Shown here piece after piece: positions 36,624 to 45,300 of a stretch of DNA of 64,000 bases. A model generated the notes under the pieces. The model made no database searches. It was not told the DNA's origin and saw only the letters and a list, made by a program, of their open reading frames with translations. Every line of letters begins with the position of its first letter. The first letter of the stretch is position 1. Source of the DNA: Campylobacter concisus (GTDB lineage Bacteria > Campylobacterota > Campylobacteria > Campylobacterales > Campylobacteraceae); assembly GCF_001298465.1 (NCBI RefSeq), contig NZ_CP012541.1:744001-808000 (forward strand), given 5' to 3'. Made by a program: the position numbers and the translations under genes.

Positions 36624-36998
36624 TTATTTTTTACCTTCATAAAAGACTAGATCAAAGCTATTTTTCCTTTTTACGAGCGATCTTTTGGTGCTAGTTTGAC
36701 TGGTAGCTTCGTGCAATTTTTTATTTAGCTCATCAATAGTTGATTCTAAATCGTCAATTTTTTCTTTCAACTGAAGTATCACATCAACGCCAGCTAAATT
36801 TATACCTAGTTCACGGGTTAAATTTAGTATAGTTTTTACGCGATCAACGTCTTTTTGTGAGTAGAGCCTCATCTTGCCATCTGTTCTTGATGGCTCGATA
36901 AGTCCCTCTCTTTCATACTGTCTTAAAGTTTGTGGATGTATGCTTAAAACCTTTGCAACAACGCTTATTAAAAAAAGTGGTTCTTCATAATTTTGCAT
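36624..36998 (-). CDS. hspR: Heat shock repressor HspR (MerR family)
   Basis: 124 residues. MerR-type DNA-binding domain at ~8-78 (FLISVVAKVLSIHPQTLRQY, YEREGLIEPSRTDGKMRLY) followed by a coiled coil (~82-105, LKEKIDDLESTIDELNKKL). HspR binds HAIR inverted repeats and represses chaperone genes; it is usually released on heat shock via DnaK. Follows cbpA by 3 nt. A HAIR-like site overlies the cbpA promoter, so autoregulation is expected. Confidence 0.95.
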   Translation of the reverse strand: MQNYEEPLFLISVVAKVLSIHPQTLRQYEREGLIEPSRTDGKMRLYSQKDVDRVKTILNLTRELGINLAGVDVILQLKEKIDDLESTIDELNKKLHEATSQTSTKRSLVKRKNSFDLVFYEGKK

Positions 36999-37001
36999 TT
37001 T

Positions 37002-37898
37002 TTACTCCGGTAATTTTTCTTTTAACTCTTTTACTAAGCCTTCATCAAGCTCACTAATATTTGGAAGTTTTACCCTGGCTTTTAAGTAAAGATCGCCATA
37101 AATTCCGCTCTTTCTATTTTGCACGCCATATCCTTTTAAACGGATCTTTGTACCTGTTTTTGAGTTTTCGGCTATTTTAATGGTGACATCTTTTTTATAA
37201 GTATGTACATCGACTTTTCCGCCAAAAAGCATAGTTTTTAGTGGAATTTCTATATCTTTATAAAGATCGTCTCCGACTCTTTCATATTCGTCGCTTGGCT
37301 CAACGCTAATAGCAAGTATAAGATCGCCTTTTTGACCACCAGCGCTCTTGCCTTTGCCTTTTACACGAAGTTTTTCACCACCTTCTATGCCACTTGGAAT
37401 TTTTATCTTAATGCTTTCGCCATTAAAATTTATCTTATGTTCGCCACCAGTTACAGCTACGTCAAATGGTATAGAAATTTTTGCATTTACGTCTAGATCA
37501 GCTCCGCCAAAGCCAAATCCACCACTACTAAATCCGTCAAAGCCTCCAAAATTACTACCAAATCCGCTGCTAAATTTAGCTCCACCACCGCCAAAACCAC
37601 CTGAGAAGATATTCTTTAAAATTTCATTTAGATCGCCCATATCGGCTGAACTACTAGCAAAGTCGTGGAAATTTTGACCGCCAAACATAGTATCGCCGTA
37701 CTGGTCGTATTGAGCTCGTTTTTTATCGTCGCTTAAAATTTCATAAGCGGCGTTTATCTCTTTAAATTTATCTTCTGCTCCAGGGTCTTTATTGATATCT
37801 GGGTGATATTTTCTGGCAAGTTTTCTATAAGCTTTTTTTATCTCGTCGCTTGAGGCACCCTTTGAAACTCCTAAAGTCTCATATAAGCTTTCACTCAT
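37002..37898 (-). CDS. cbpA: Curved-DNA-binding protein/co-chaperone CbpA
   Basis: 298 residues. J domain 1-68 with HPD in YHPDINKD, Gly/Phe-rich region ~75-150 (repeated GFGG, GGFG), then two C-terminal substrate-binding beta domains; the zinc-finger domain of DnaJ is missing, as expected for CbpA. Co-chaperone of DnaK. First gene of the heat-shock operon with hspR and the antiporter. Confidence 0.94.
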   Translation of the reverse strand: MSESLYETLGVSKGASSDEIKKAYRKLARKYHPDINKDPGAEDKFKEINAAYEILSDDKKRAQYDQYGDTMFGGQNFHDFASSSADMGDLNEILKNIFSGGFGGGGAKFSSGFGSNFGGFDGFSSGGFGFGGADLDVNAKISIPFDVAVTGGEHKINFNGESIKIKIPSGIEGGEKLRVKGKGKSAGGQKGDLILAISVEPSDEYERVGDDLYKDIEIPLKTMLFGGKVDVHTYKKDVTIKIAENSKTGTKIRLKGYGVQNRKSGIYGDLYLKARVKLPNISELDEGLVKELKEKLPE

Positions 37899-37926
37899 AT
37901 ATTCTCCTTATATTTTTTTGATACGG

Positions 37927-37955
37927 ATTATATCACAAAGCTTTAGTCTATGCAA
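37927..37955 (-). promoter_or_regulatory. Sigma70 promoter of cbpA-hspR operon
   Basis: Minus strand: TTGCAT (37955-37950), 17-nt spacer, TATAAT (37932-37927) preceded by TGA, giving an extended -10. Expected transcript start near 37920, about 22 nt before the cbpA ATG. Confidence 0.7.
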
Positions 37956-37961
37956 GTCAAG
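37941..37961 (-). promoter_or_regulatory. HAIR-like HspR operator
   Basis: CTTGACT-N7-ACTAAAG on the minus strand, against the HAIR consensus CTTGAGT-N7-ACTCAAG: 12 of 14 positions match with exact 7-nt spacing. It covers the -35 box and most of the spacer of the cbpA promoter, the place where a repressor would block RNA polymerase. Confidence 0.65.
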
Positions 37962-38053
37962 TTTATTTTTGTTTAATAACAAGAAAAAGTGTTAAGATTT
38001 TATTTTTTCACTATATTTATAATTTGCAAAAATTTTTAGTTTAAAGGAAAAAA

Positions 38054-39457
38054 ATGAAAAAGATTGTGCTAATTTCATTAGTAGCAGCTTCTTTTTTAGT
38101 GGGGGCTGATATTAAATTTAATGAAGCTAACTCTAATATCACGAGAGTCTCGCCACTTAGCGATAAAAATAGCGTACTTTCTTATTATGACTCGATCGCT
38201 CAGGCAAAGCTTTCAGTTGTAAATATTTCAACTACAAAAACGGTGAATAACGCTGGTATTGAGCAGATGTTTAACGACCCTTTTTTCAATGAATTTTTTG
38301 GATTTAACTTTGCAAAACCAAAAGAAAAAGAAAAAACTACTTCACTTGGTTCTGGCGTTATTATCTCAAATGATGGATATATCGTTACAAATAACCATGT
38401 TATAGAAGATAGTGATCAAATAGTCGTAACTCTTGCAAATGGCGGCAAAGAGTATAAAGCAAAGCTAATAGGAAGTGATCCAAAAACCGATTTAGCCGTC
38501 GTAAAGATAGAAGCAAACGGACTAAATGCAATTACTTTTGCAGACTCATCAAAACTACTTGATGCAGACGTTGTATTTGCTATAGGAAATCCATTTGGCG
38601 TTGGTGAGAGTATCACTCAAGGCATCGTCTCAGGTCTAAATAAAGATAATATAGGCCTTAATCAATATGAAAATTTTATCCAAACAGATGCTTCGATAAA
38701 CCCAGGAAATTCAGGTGGAGCTTTGGTTGATAGCAGGGGCTATTTGGTCGGGATAAACTCAGCCATACTTTCAAAAAGCGGTGGCAATAACGGCATTGGC
38801 TTTGCGATCCCATCAAATATGGTAAAAGATATCGCTAAAAAGCTGATAACTGACGGCAAGATCGAGCGTGGCTTTATCGGCGTTACGATTGCAAATTTAA
38901 CAGATGAGCAAAAAGAGCTTTATACAAATAAAGAAGGTGCTTTAATAAGTGGCGTAGAGCAAGGCATGCCAGCAGATGAAGCTGGGCTAAAAAGAGGCGA
39001 TTTGGTTATATCGGCTAATGATAAAGTTAGCAAAAATGCAAATGATCTTAAAAATTTCATCGGCTCACTAACTCCAAATAGCAGCGTTGATATAACTTAC
39101 GAGCGATCAAATAAAATAATGAATGCAAAAATTAAGCTTGCAAACGCTGATCATAATTCAAAAGACATAGCAAAAAGCATTATAATCGAAGGACTTAGCG
39201 TTAGTAATCTAAGCGATGAGATAAGATATAAATACAAAATCAGCCCAGATACTCAAGGCGTGCTAGTAACTGATGTAAAATCAGGCTCAAAAGCTGAAGA
39301 CTTTGGCTTTGAAAGAGGTGATGTGATCGTTCAAGTTGGCGAAGAGAGTATAAAAGATCTTCAAACATTTGCAAATACAATCAAAAATACAAAAGGCAAA
39401 AAGACACTAGTGTGGATAAATCGTGGTGGTATCATACAAGGCCTTGTTATAAAATAA
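38054..39457 (+). CDS. htrA: Periplasmic serine protease/chaperone HtrA
   Basis: 467 residues. Signal peptide at 1-18. Trypsin-like domain with triad H115 (NNHVIED), D146 (TDLAVVK) and S220 (NPGNSGGAL). Two PDZ domains (~275-360, ~375-467). DegP/DegQ family, degrades or refolds misfolded periplasmic proteins; in Campylobacter it is secreted and cleaves host junction proteins (family knowledge). Diverges from cbpA and precedes racRS. Own terminator follows. Confidence 0.97.
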   Translation: MKKIVLISLVAASFLVGADIKFNEANSNITRVSPLSDKNSVLSYYDSIAQAKLSVVNISTTKTVNNAGIEQMFNDPFFNEFFGFNFAKPKEKEKTTSLGSGVIISNDGYIVTNNHVIEDSDQIVVTLANGGKEYKAKLIGSDPKTDLAVVKIEANGLNAITFADSSKLLDADVVFAIGNPFGVGESITQGIVSGLNKDNIGLNQYENFIQTDASINPGNSGGALVDSRGYLVGINSAILSKSGGNNGIGFAIPSNMVKDIAKKLITDGKIERGFIGVTIANLTDEQKELYTNKEGALISGVEQGMPADEAGLKRGDLVISANDKVSKNANDLKNFIGSLTPNSSVDITYERSNKIMNAKIKLANADHNSKDIAKSIIIEGLSVSNLSDEIRYKYKISPDTQGVLVTDVKSGSKAEDFGFERGDVIVQVGEESIKDLQTFANTIKNTKGKKTLVWINRGGIIQGLVIK

Positions 39458-39462
39458 TCATC

Positions 39463-39497
39463 TAAGAGCTGAAATTTCAGCTCTTATCCCTTTTAAA
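39463..39497 (+). terminator. Terminator after htrA
   Basis: Self-complementary TAAGAGCTGAAA/TTTCAGCTCTTA at 39463-39486, forming a strong hairpin, followed by TCCCTTTTAAATTTTT. Confidence 0.7.
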
Positions 39498-39514
39498 TTT
39501 TTAAAACCTTAATC

Positions 39515-39523
39515 TGCTATAAT
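39515..39523 (+). promoter_or_regulatory. Extended -10 promoter of racRS
   Basis: TGCTATAAT, 32 nt upstream of the racR ATG and downstream of the htrA terminator; no clear -35 box. Confidence 0.6.
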
Positions 39524-39555
39524 CCTTAAAAATTAAATTTACAACAGGAAAGATC

Positions 39556-40233
39556 ATGACTAGAATTTTAATGATAGAAGATGATATGGAACTTGCTGAA
39601 ATTTTAACCGAGTATCTGGAAAATTACGATATCGAAGTGATAACTGCCGAAGAGCCGTATATCGGACTATCTACGCTAAATACAAGTAAATTTGACCTAG
39701 TTATACTAGATCTTACACTGCCCGGTATGGACGGACTAGAAGTTTGTAAAGAGATCAGGAAAAATCACAATATCCCTATAATCATATCAAGTGCAAGGCA
39801 TGATATAACAGATAAGGTAAATGCTCTTGATAACGGTGCTGATGATTATTTGCCAAAGCCATATGACCCACAAGAGCTTTTGGCTCGTATCAAAAGTCAT
39901 TTAAGAAGACAAAATGTGACCCCTTTAAATGAGTCAAAAAATTTAAACAAAGACTTGGTTTTAAAAGAGTTTGAGCATGAAATTTTATTCAAAGGAAACG
40001 TGCTAAATTTAACTGCTGCAGAATATGACATCTTAAAATATCTACTTTTAAAAGAGGGTGGAGCGGTTACTAGAGAGGAGCTTATCTATAACTGTGAAAG
40101 CATAAATGAAGATAGCTCAAACAAAAGTATAGATGTTATCATTGGCAGGATTCGCCAAAAACTAAATGAAAATCCAAAAGAGCCAAAATATATCCATGCG
40201 ATCCGCGGTATTGGCTACAAATTGGTTCTTTGA
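39556..40233 (+). CDS. racR: Response regulator RacR
   Basis: 225 residues, OmpR family. Receiver domain 1-118 with phosphoacceptor D52 (VILDLTLPGMDG), acidic pair E8-D9, the switch residues IISSAR and K102-region LPKPYDP. Winged-helix DNA-binding domain ~130-225 (ending IHAIRGIGYKLVL). The sequence IPIIISSARHDITDKV and the pairing match RacR of Campylobacter, which controls temperature and respiration genes. Kinase gene starts in its stop codon (TGATG). Confidence 0.9.
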   Translation: MTRILMIEDDMELAEILTEYLENYDIEVITAEEPYIGLSTLNTSKFDLVILDLTLPGMDGLEVCKEIRKNHNIPIIISSARHDITDKVNALDNGADDYLPKPYDPQELLARIKSHLRRQNVTPLNESKNLNKDLVLKEFEHEILFKGNVLNLTAAEYDILKYLLLKEGGAVTREELIYNCESINEDSSNKSIDVIIGRIRQKLNENPKEPKYIHAIRGIGYKLVL

Positions 40234-41474
40234 TGCCAAGATCGTCTATTTTTATAACTATAACTTTTATCTTCGGACTCGCACTTGTTTCGATATTTTT
40301 AGCCTTTTTGTGGCTCATGGGTTTTGATAAGCAAAACTATACAAGAGAGTTAAATAACAAATACTCAAATGTTGCTAGGACAAATTTGTTTTACATGGGT
40401 GGCATCATAAATAAAGCTCAGTATGACCGCCAGCTTTCAAACATCGATATGCCAGAGATCAAAGATGAGAAGAAAAAAGATGAAATTTTAAAGCAAGCAA
40501 CTGTTTTGGAAGAAATTTCAAGCGATTTAGGATCTAGTGCCATTTTACTTTATGAAAAGCATCACTATCTAAAGATTGAGCATTTAGACGAACTAAAACT
40601 TTTAATGGATAAGGAATTTCAGCCTTACAGATACGAGGTGATAAAGGCTGTTTTTCTGGTGGTTGCGGTCATTTTGCTAGGTGCTTACATTTTTGTCATA
40701 TATAAGATAAAGCCGCTTAGAAAGCTAAAGCGTCAGATCGTGAAATTTGCAAATGGTGAGCTTGATGGCGTACAAAATGTTGGCAACGGCAAGGATGAAA
40801 TTTCTGAAGTTTCTGAAGCATTTTATGAGGCGGTTTGTCAGATCAAGGCGCTTAATGACTCAAGGCATCTTTTTTTAAGAAACATAATGCACGAGCTAAA
40901 AACTCCTATCACAAAAGGCCTAATCGCTGCTCAAATGATAGAGAAAAGTAAAAATCAAGAGAGGCTGATCTCTGTCTTTCACAAGCTTGAAAACTTAATA
41001 AACGAACTTGCGGCGATCGAGCAGATAACATCAAAAATAGGGCTTAGTAATAAAACGCCATGTTTTATGAGGGATCTCATCGATGAGGCAATCGATATAG
41101 CCATGGTAGAAAAAGAGTGTGTTGGTGTCAGTGAGCTTGATGAGGTTAGGGTGCTTGTTGATTTCAAGCTATTTTCAGTTGCTATAAAAAATATGATAGA
41201 CAATGGCATAAAATATTCAACTGATAAGCACGTAAATATCGTTGTTAGCAAGGATCATATGAAATTTATAACCCAAGGTGAGAAACTAAAAAATGATCTT
41301 GATTTTTATATCCAGCCATTTATTAAAGGAGAGAATGCGCAAAAAAGTTTTGGTCTTGGTTTATATATAGTTAGCAATATACTTGATGCTCATGGACTCA
41401 AATTTAGATACGAATACAAAAACGGAATGAATGTCTTTGTTTTTGAAAATTTACAAGATATAATAGTGACTTAA
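40233..41474 (+). CDS. racS: Sensor histidine kinase RacS
   Basis: 413 residues from ATG 40233. Membrane helix ~7-30, periplasmic sensor ~31-135, second helix ~138-160, HAMP-like linker, dimerisation helix with phosphoacceptor H220 (NIMHELKTPITKG) and an HATPase domain: N-box MIDNGIKYS and a FGLGLYIVSN glycine box. Partner of RacR. Confidence 0.9.
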   Translation: MPRSSIFITITFIFGLALVSIFLAFLWLMGFDKQNYTRELNNKYSNVARTNLFYMGGIINKAQYDRQLSNIDMPEIKDEKKKDEILKQATVLEEISSDLGSSAILLYEKHHYLKIEHLDELKLLMDKEFQPYRYEVIKAVFLVVAVILLGAYIFVIYKIKPLRKLKRQIVKFANGELDGVQNVGNGKDEISEVSEAFYEAVCQIKALNDSRHLFLRNIMHELKTPITKGLIAAQMIEKSKNQERLISVFHKLENLINELAAIEQITSKIGLSNKTPCFMRDLIDEAIDIAMVEKECVGVSELDEVRVLVDFKLFSVAIKNMIDNGIKYSTDKHVNIVVSKDHMKFITQGEKLKNDLDFYIQPFIKGENAQKSFGLGLYIVSNILDAHGLKFRYEYKNGMNVFVFENLQDIIVT

Positions 41475-41505
41475 ATAAAACATAATAAACAAAAGAGGGC
41501 TAAAA

Positions 41506-41943
41506 ATGGCAGCAAAAATTTTCTCACCAGTTGATATCTTATCAATAATAGATCTTGAAATAGCTTTTATAAATCGTTATAAAAATGTAAAAGATTATGC
41601 AAAAAATTTATCTTTGATATATTTTTCTTTGCCAAGCACTAAAGAGTATAGTGAACTATTTGAAAAATTTTTAAGACAAACTGACGTCGTTGTAAGAGAG
41701 AACGAACATTATGTGGTCGTGCTTCATGGAACAAATGAAAGAGGAGCTAGCGAACTATTATCGGGTATTCAGGAGTTTTTAAACGCTGAGCCAATTGATT
41801 TGATTGTAAGCTATCCAAAAGATGGAAGAAATGCTAAAGAGCTTACTACTAAGCTTCAAGATGAGATAAAAGATAATTATGGCGTATTGCTTGAAATGCT
41901 TTCAAATCAAGAAAAATTTGAAGCTTTTGAAAGTATGATTTAA
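41506..41943 (+). CDS. Hypothetical protein, possibly degenerate GGDEF fold
   Basis: 145 residues, soluble. DILSIIDLEIAFINRYKNVKDYAKNLSLIYF ... TDVVVRENEHYVVVLHGTNERGASELLSGIQEF has the order of secondary structure and the arginine-hairpin-helix rhythm of diguanylate cyclase domains, but the GGDEF loop is replaced by RENEHYV, so no cyclase activity is expected. Downstream of racS (31 nt). Could be a regulator or a c-di-GMP-unrelated fold; low certainty. Confidence 0.6.
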   Translation: MAAKIFSPVDILSIIDLEIAFINRYKNVKDYAKNLSLIYFSLPSTKEYSELFEKFLRQTDVVVRENEHYVVVLHGTNERGASELLSGIQEFLNAEPIDLIVSYPKDGRNAKELTTKLQDEIKDNYGVLLEMLSNQEKFEAFESMI

Positions 41944-41963
41944 TATAATTTTGTGGAGTTTAT

Positions 41964-43407
41964 TTGGAGAATTTACTACTATTTTTTGCAGTTTTGCTTA
42001 TAACTAGCATTCTTTTAAGTAAGATCTCTGATAAATTTGGAATTCCATCTTTAATAATATTTTTAGGTGTTGGCATGCTGGCTGGCTCAGATGGGCTGCT
42101 TGGCGTAAATTTTGACGACCAAGTAATTGCTCAAAATGTCGGCATGCTAGCACTCATATTTATACTTTACGCAGGTGGGCTAGATACTGATTTTGCAGCG
42201 ATTAAACCTATTTTTGCTAGAGGTTTAGCGCTTGCTACACTTGGCGTTTTCTTAACCGCGCTAGCTATCGCTCCAGTAGCAAAATATCTGCTTGATTTTA
42301 CTTGGGCGGAGGCCTTTTTACTAGGCTCCATTATCTCTTCAACAGATGCAGTAGCGGTATTTGCCATACTAAGAGCTAAGAAAATTTCACTTAAAAATAG
42401 CATTGCGCCATTGCTTGAACTTGAATCTGGCTCAAACGATCCAATGGCGATATTTTTAACTATGACGATCATTCAAATGATCTCACTAAATAGCACTCCA
42501 AGTGCGTCAGAGTGGGCGATCACACTTGTTAAGCAGTTTGGCATAGGTATCGCTATGGGCTATTTATTTGGCGTTGCTTTGCCAGCTATCTTTAATAGAC
42601 TTCGCCTAAAAAGCTGGGGCCTTTATCCAGTTTTTTCTATCGCTTGGATATTGCTTTTATACACACTTTGCTTTAAGGTTGGCGGTAATGGCTACCTGGC
42701 TGTTTATATTGCTGGAATTTTTATAAACAAAAAAGAGTTTTCTCACAAGAAAAATTTGGTCGGTTTTCACGGCGGTATCGCTTGGGCGATGCAAATAGTT
42801 GTCTTTTTAACACTTGGTCTTTTAGTAAATCCTTCCGAGCTTCCAGCAACGGCACTAATGGCGCTTGTTTTGGCCTTGTGGCTTATGTTTTTTTGCAAGA
42901 CCACTTGGTGTTTTTGCGTCGCTTGCATTTTCAAAATTTAAGATAAATGAGCAAATTTTTATCTCTTGGGTTGGACTAAGAGGTGTTGTGCCAGTGGTTC
43001 TAGCTACCTATGTTTATGTAGATGGCGTACGTGATGCGGATATGATTTTTAACATTATATTTTTTATGGTTTTGATTTCGATTTTGATACAAGGCATGTC
43101 GCTTGGCTTTGCGGCTGATAAATTTAAGGTTAAAGAGAGTGAGCAAGAGGATATTAAGCCGGTAGAAAACTCTCCGATCTTAAGCTACACGCTTCGCCAG
43201 CATACCATCCACTATGGCTCAAAACTAATTGGCAAAGATTTGGCTCAGCTTGAGCTTCCAACTGAGTTTTTAATAATCCTAATAAAGCGTAAAAACGAGT
43301 ATCAAAAGCCAACTGGCTCAACAATCTTTGAAGAAAATGACTTACTGCTAATACAATGCGAAAATCAAGTGCTTTATCAAGATACGGTTAAGTATTTGAC
43401 ATATTAA
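41964..43407 (+). pseudogene. NhaP2/CvrA-type antiporter, frameshifted at a T7 tract
   Basis: Two overlapping frames together encode one CPA1 K+/H+ or Na+/H+ antiporter. Frame 1 from TTG 41964 gives ~310 residues of membrane helices (GSIISSTDAVAVFAIL, LLELESGSNDPMAIFL) and then ends in unrelated residues at 42941. The sequence continues in the next frame from 42895 (ARPLGVFASLAF, WVGLRGVVPVVLATY) and ends with a TrkA-C-like domain (LAQLELPTEFLIILIKR). The break is at TTTTTTT (42888-42894); six Ts would restore a ~480-residue protein. So it is broken here, phase-variable, corrected by slippage, or a sequence error. Starts 20 nt after the preceding gene. Confidence 0.85.
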
Positions 43408-43488
43408 ATTTATGCTATTTCACCAATAAAATTTTTATAAAACATATTTGGTAAAAAGCACAACCGTATATACCTCTATAATGGGCGG

Positions 43489-43590
43489 TAGATTTTTAAT
43501 TTGAATTTGTCTTGCAGCCAAGTTCAGACAAGGTATTTAAAATTAGACTAAAATTTAAATTTCTAGCCCAAAATGAGCTAGAAATTTTAT
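43489..43590 (+). ncRNA. Candidate small RNA between antiporter and metY
   Basis: A TATAAT (43477-43482) stands in a non-coding gap, followed by a region with the inverted repeat TTGTCT...AGACAA (inner CTTG-CAGC-CAAG hairpin) and then the strong hairpin at 43557-43587. A ~100-nt transcript is conceivable. No known RNA family recognised; only structure-level evidence. Confidence 0.2.
43557..43587. terminator. Terminator hairpin at metY 3' end
   Basis: Perfect 11-bp stem AAATTTCTAGC / GCTAGAAATTT with 9-nt loop, directly downstream of the metY stop (minus strand); T-rich on the right, so it could also stop plus-strand transcripts. Confidence 0.75.
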
Positions 43591-44861
43591 TATTCTAAGG
43601 CTTGAGCTAGATCAGCTATCAGATCCTCGGCGTTTTCAAGGCCTATGCTAACTCTTATTAGCTCTTTTGTGATGCCAGCTTTGATGAGCTCTTCGCTACT
43701 TAGTTGTTGGTGAGTCGTTGAGGCTGGATGCGTGACGAGCGACTTTGTATCGCCGATATTTACAACGATCTTAAAGAGTTTTACGCGCTCTAGCATCTTT
43801 TTTGCGCGCTCAAAGCTATCGGTTTCAAAGCAAAATAGCCCGCTAGCCATGCCGTCTTTAAAGTATTTTTGAGCCTTTGCGTGATCTACGTTGTCAGCAA
43901 GCCCGGGATATGCCACGCTTTTTATATGCTTGTGAGAGTTTAGAAATTTAGCCACTTTTAGCGCGTTTTGTGAGTGTCTCTCAACCCTAACAGCAAGCGT
44001 TTCTAGCCCTTGTATAAGCTGCCAAGAGTTAAACGGAGATATTACAGCGCCGATGTCGCGCACGATAGCAAGTCTCATTCTTAGTGTGTAGATGTCAAAA
44101 CGATCCGTCATATCAGCATAGACGATGTCGTGATAGCTCGCATCTGGCACATTAAAATGCTCATATCTCTTGTTGCCTTTTAGCTTTTCGTTTAGGTGAT
44201 TTGCACTTACGACCACACCTGCTAGGCTAAGGCCCTGACCGCTCATATATTTGCTCGCACTATGTACGCAAACATCGACACCGTGGCGAAGTGGCTGAAA
44301 GATGATAGGCGTTGGCACGGTGTTATCAGTGATGCTGATAATGCCATATTTGTTTGCGATCTCTACGATTTTCTCGATATTTGGGATAGAAATTTGCGGA
44401 TTTGAGAGCGTTTCAAAAAATATAGCTCTAGTTTTATCATCTATAAAACTCTCCAGATCATCAGCTGTGTCGCTGTCAAAGACTCTAGCTTCTATGCCAA
44501 ATCTTTTCAGTGTGTGGGTAAAAAGCACCGTCGTGCCGCCATAAATTTTCTTAGCGATGATGATGTTATCGCCTGCTTGGGCTAAATTTATTATGCTGTA
44601 AAACAAAGCTGACTGACCGCTTGCAGTCGCTATCGCAGCGGCTCCGCCTTCAAGTGCGGCAACCCTTTTTTCAAAGATGTCTGTTGTTGGATTGCCAAGT
44701 CTTGTGTAGATGTGGCCGCCATCTTTTAGATCAAACCTAGCAGCCGCAGTCTCGGCGCTTCCAAAGTCATAAGCCGTGCTTTGAAAAATAGGCACAGCCA
44801 TCGTGCCAAAGCCCTCGTTTGTGTCGTAGCCTACGTGGATCGCAGCGGTTTCTTGCTTCAT
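43590..44861 (-). CDS. metY: O-acetylhomoserine sulfhydrylase
   Basis: 423 residues, Cys/Met metabolism PLP enzyme. AVPIFQSTAYDFGSAETAAARF N-terminus, YTRLGNPT, TASGQSALFYSI, and the PLP lysine in VHSASKYMSGQG. The long form with IVRDIGAVISPFNSWQLIQGLETL and final SIGLENAEDLI is typical of MetY, which makes homocysteine from O-acetylhomoserine and sulfide. Single-gene unit with its own promoter and terminator. Confidence 0.95.
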   Translation of the reverse strand: MKQETAAIHVGYDTNEGFGTMAVPIFQSTAYDFGSAETAAARFDLKDGGHIYTRLGNPTTDIFEKRVAALEGGAAAIATASGQSALFYSIINLAQAGDNIIIAKKIYGGTTVLFTHTLKRFGIEARVFDSDTADDLESFIDDKTRAIFFETLSNPQISIPNIEKIVEIANKYGIISITDNTVPTPIIFQPLRHGVDVCVHSASKYMSGQGLSLAGVVVSANHLNEKLKGNKRYEHFNVPDASYHDIVYADMTDRFDIYTLRMRLAIVRDIGAVISPFNSWQLIQGLETLAVRVERHSQNALKVAKFLNSHKHIKSVAYPGLADNVDHAKAQKYFKDGMASGLFCFETDSFERAKKMLERVKLFKIVVNIGDTKSLVTHPASTTHQQLSSEELIKAGITKELIRVSIGLENAEDLIADLAQALE

Positions 44862-44892
44862 TTTTGCTCCTTGTTTGGTAATTTTGGCGTAA

Positions 44893-44900
44893 ATTATACA
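44893..44900 (-). promoter_or_regulatory. Extended -10 promoter of metY
   Basis: TGTATAAT on the minus strand, 32 nt before the metY ATG; AAGGAG lies just before the start. Confidence 0.55.
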
Positions 44901-44937
44901 TTAGCAAAGCCAAAATTTAGGGGATAAAGTCAAATTT

Positions 44938-44946
44938 TGATATAAT
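44938..44946 (+). promoter_or_regulatory. Extended -10 promoter, divergent from metY
   Basis: TGATATAAT, 22 nt upstream of the TTG start at 44968. Confidence 0.55.
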
Positions 44947-44967
44947 TTGCCAAAAAAAAGGAAAAAT

Positions 44968-45300
44968 TTGAACCAAGTCACGGACAAATTTAAGCGTGTA
45001 AAATATCTTCGTGCGCTAGAAAAATTTGCAAAATCAGCAATAAACGGGCTAAAAAGAGATGACTTTGACGAGACTGAATTTCGCCAAAGAGTTGAGAAAA
45101 ATGCAAAAGTCATCGAAAAAGTCGAAGCTGTCTATCTTGATCAGCCATACTCAAAGGCACTAGAAAATTTTATAAATTTGCTTATCAAAAATGCTTCAAA
45201 AGATGAGCTTCTAAAGGCGGCAAATCTACTTGATAAGCTAAAAAATCAAAAGACATATAAAAAAGAAAAACATAAAAATAAATTTAAGGATGAGGATTGA
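44968..45300 (+). CDS. Conserved hypothetical helical protein
   Basis: 110 residues from TTG 44968, 6 nt after AAAGGA. An upstream TTG at 44947 lies inside the -10/start region and is unlikely. Entirely helical, Lys-rich, with a basic C-terminal tail (KKEKHKNKFK). No known domain. Overlaps the HAD gene by 4 nt. The order Kef antiporter-region / small protein / HAD phosphatase echoes C. jejuni, though here they are separated. Confidence 0.7.
   Translation: MNQVTDKFKRVKYLRALEKFAKSAINGLKRDDFDETEFRQRVEKNAKVIEKVEAVYLDQPYSKALENFINLLIKNASKDELLKAANLLDKLKNQKTYKKEKHKNKFKDED

Noticed and set aside
37348..37677. Pro/Ser-rich 109-codon frame opposite cbpA
   Set aside because: It is the reverse of the CbpA Gly/Phe-rich region, which explains the Pro/Asn/Lys repeats.
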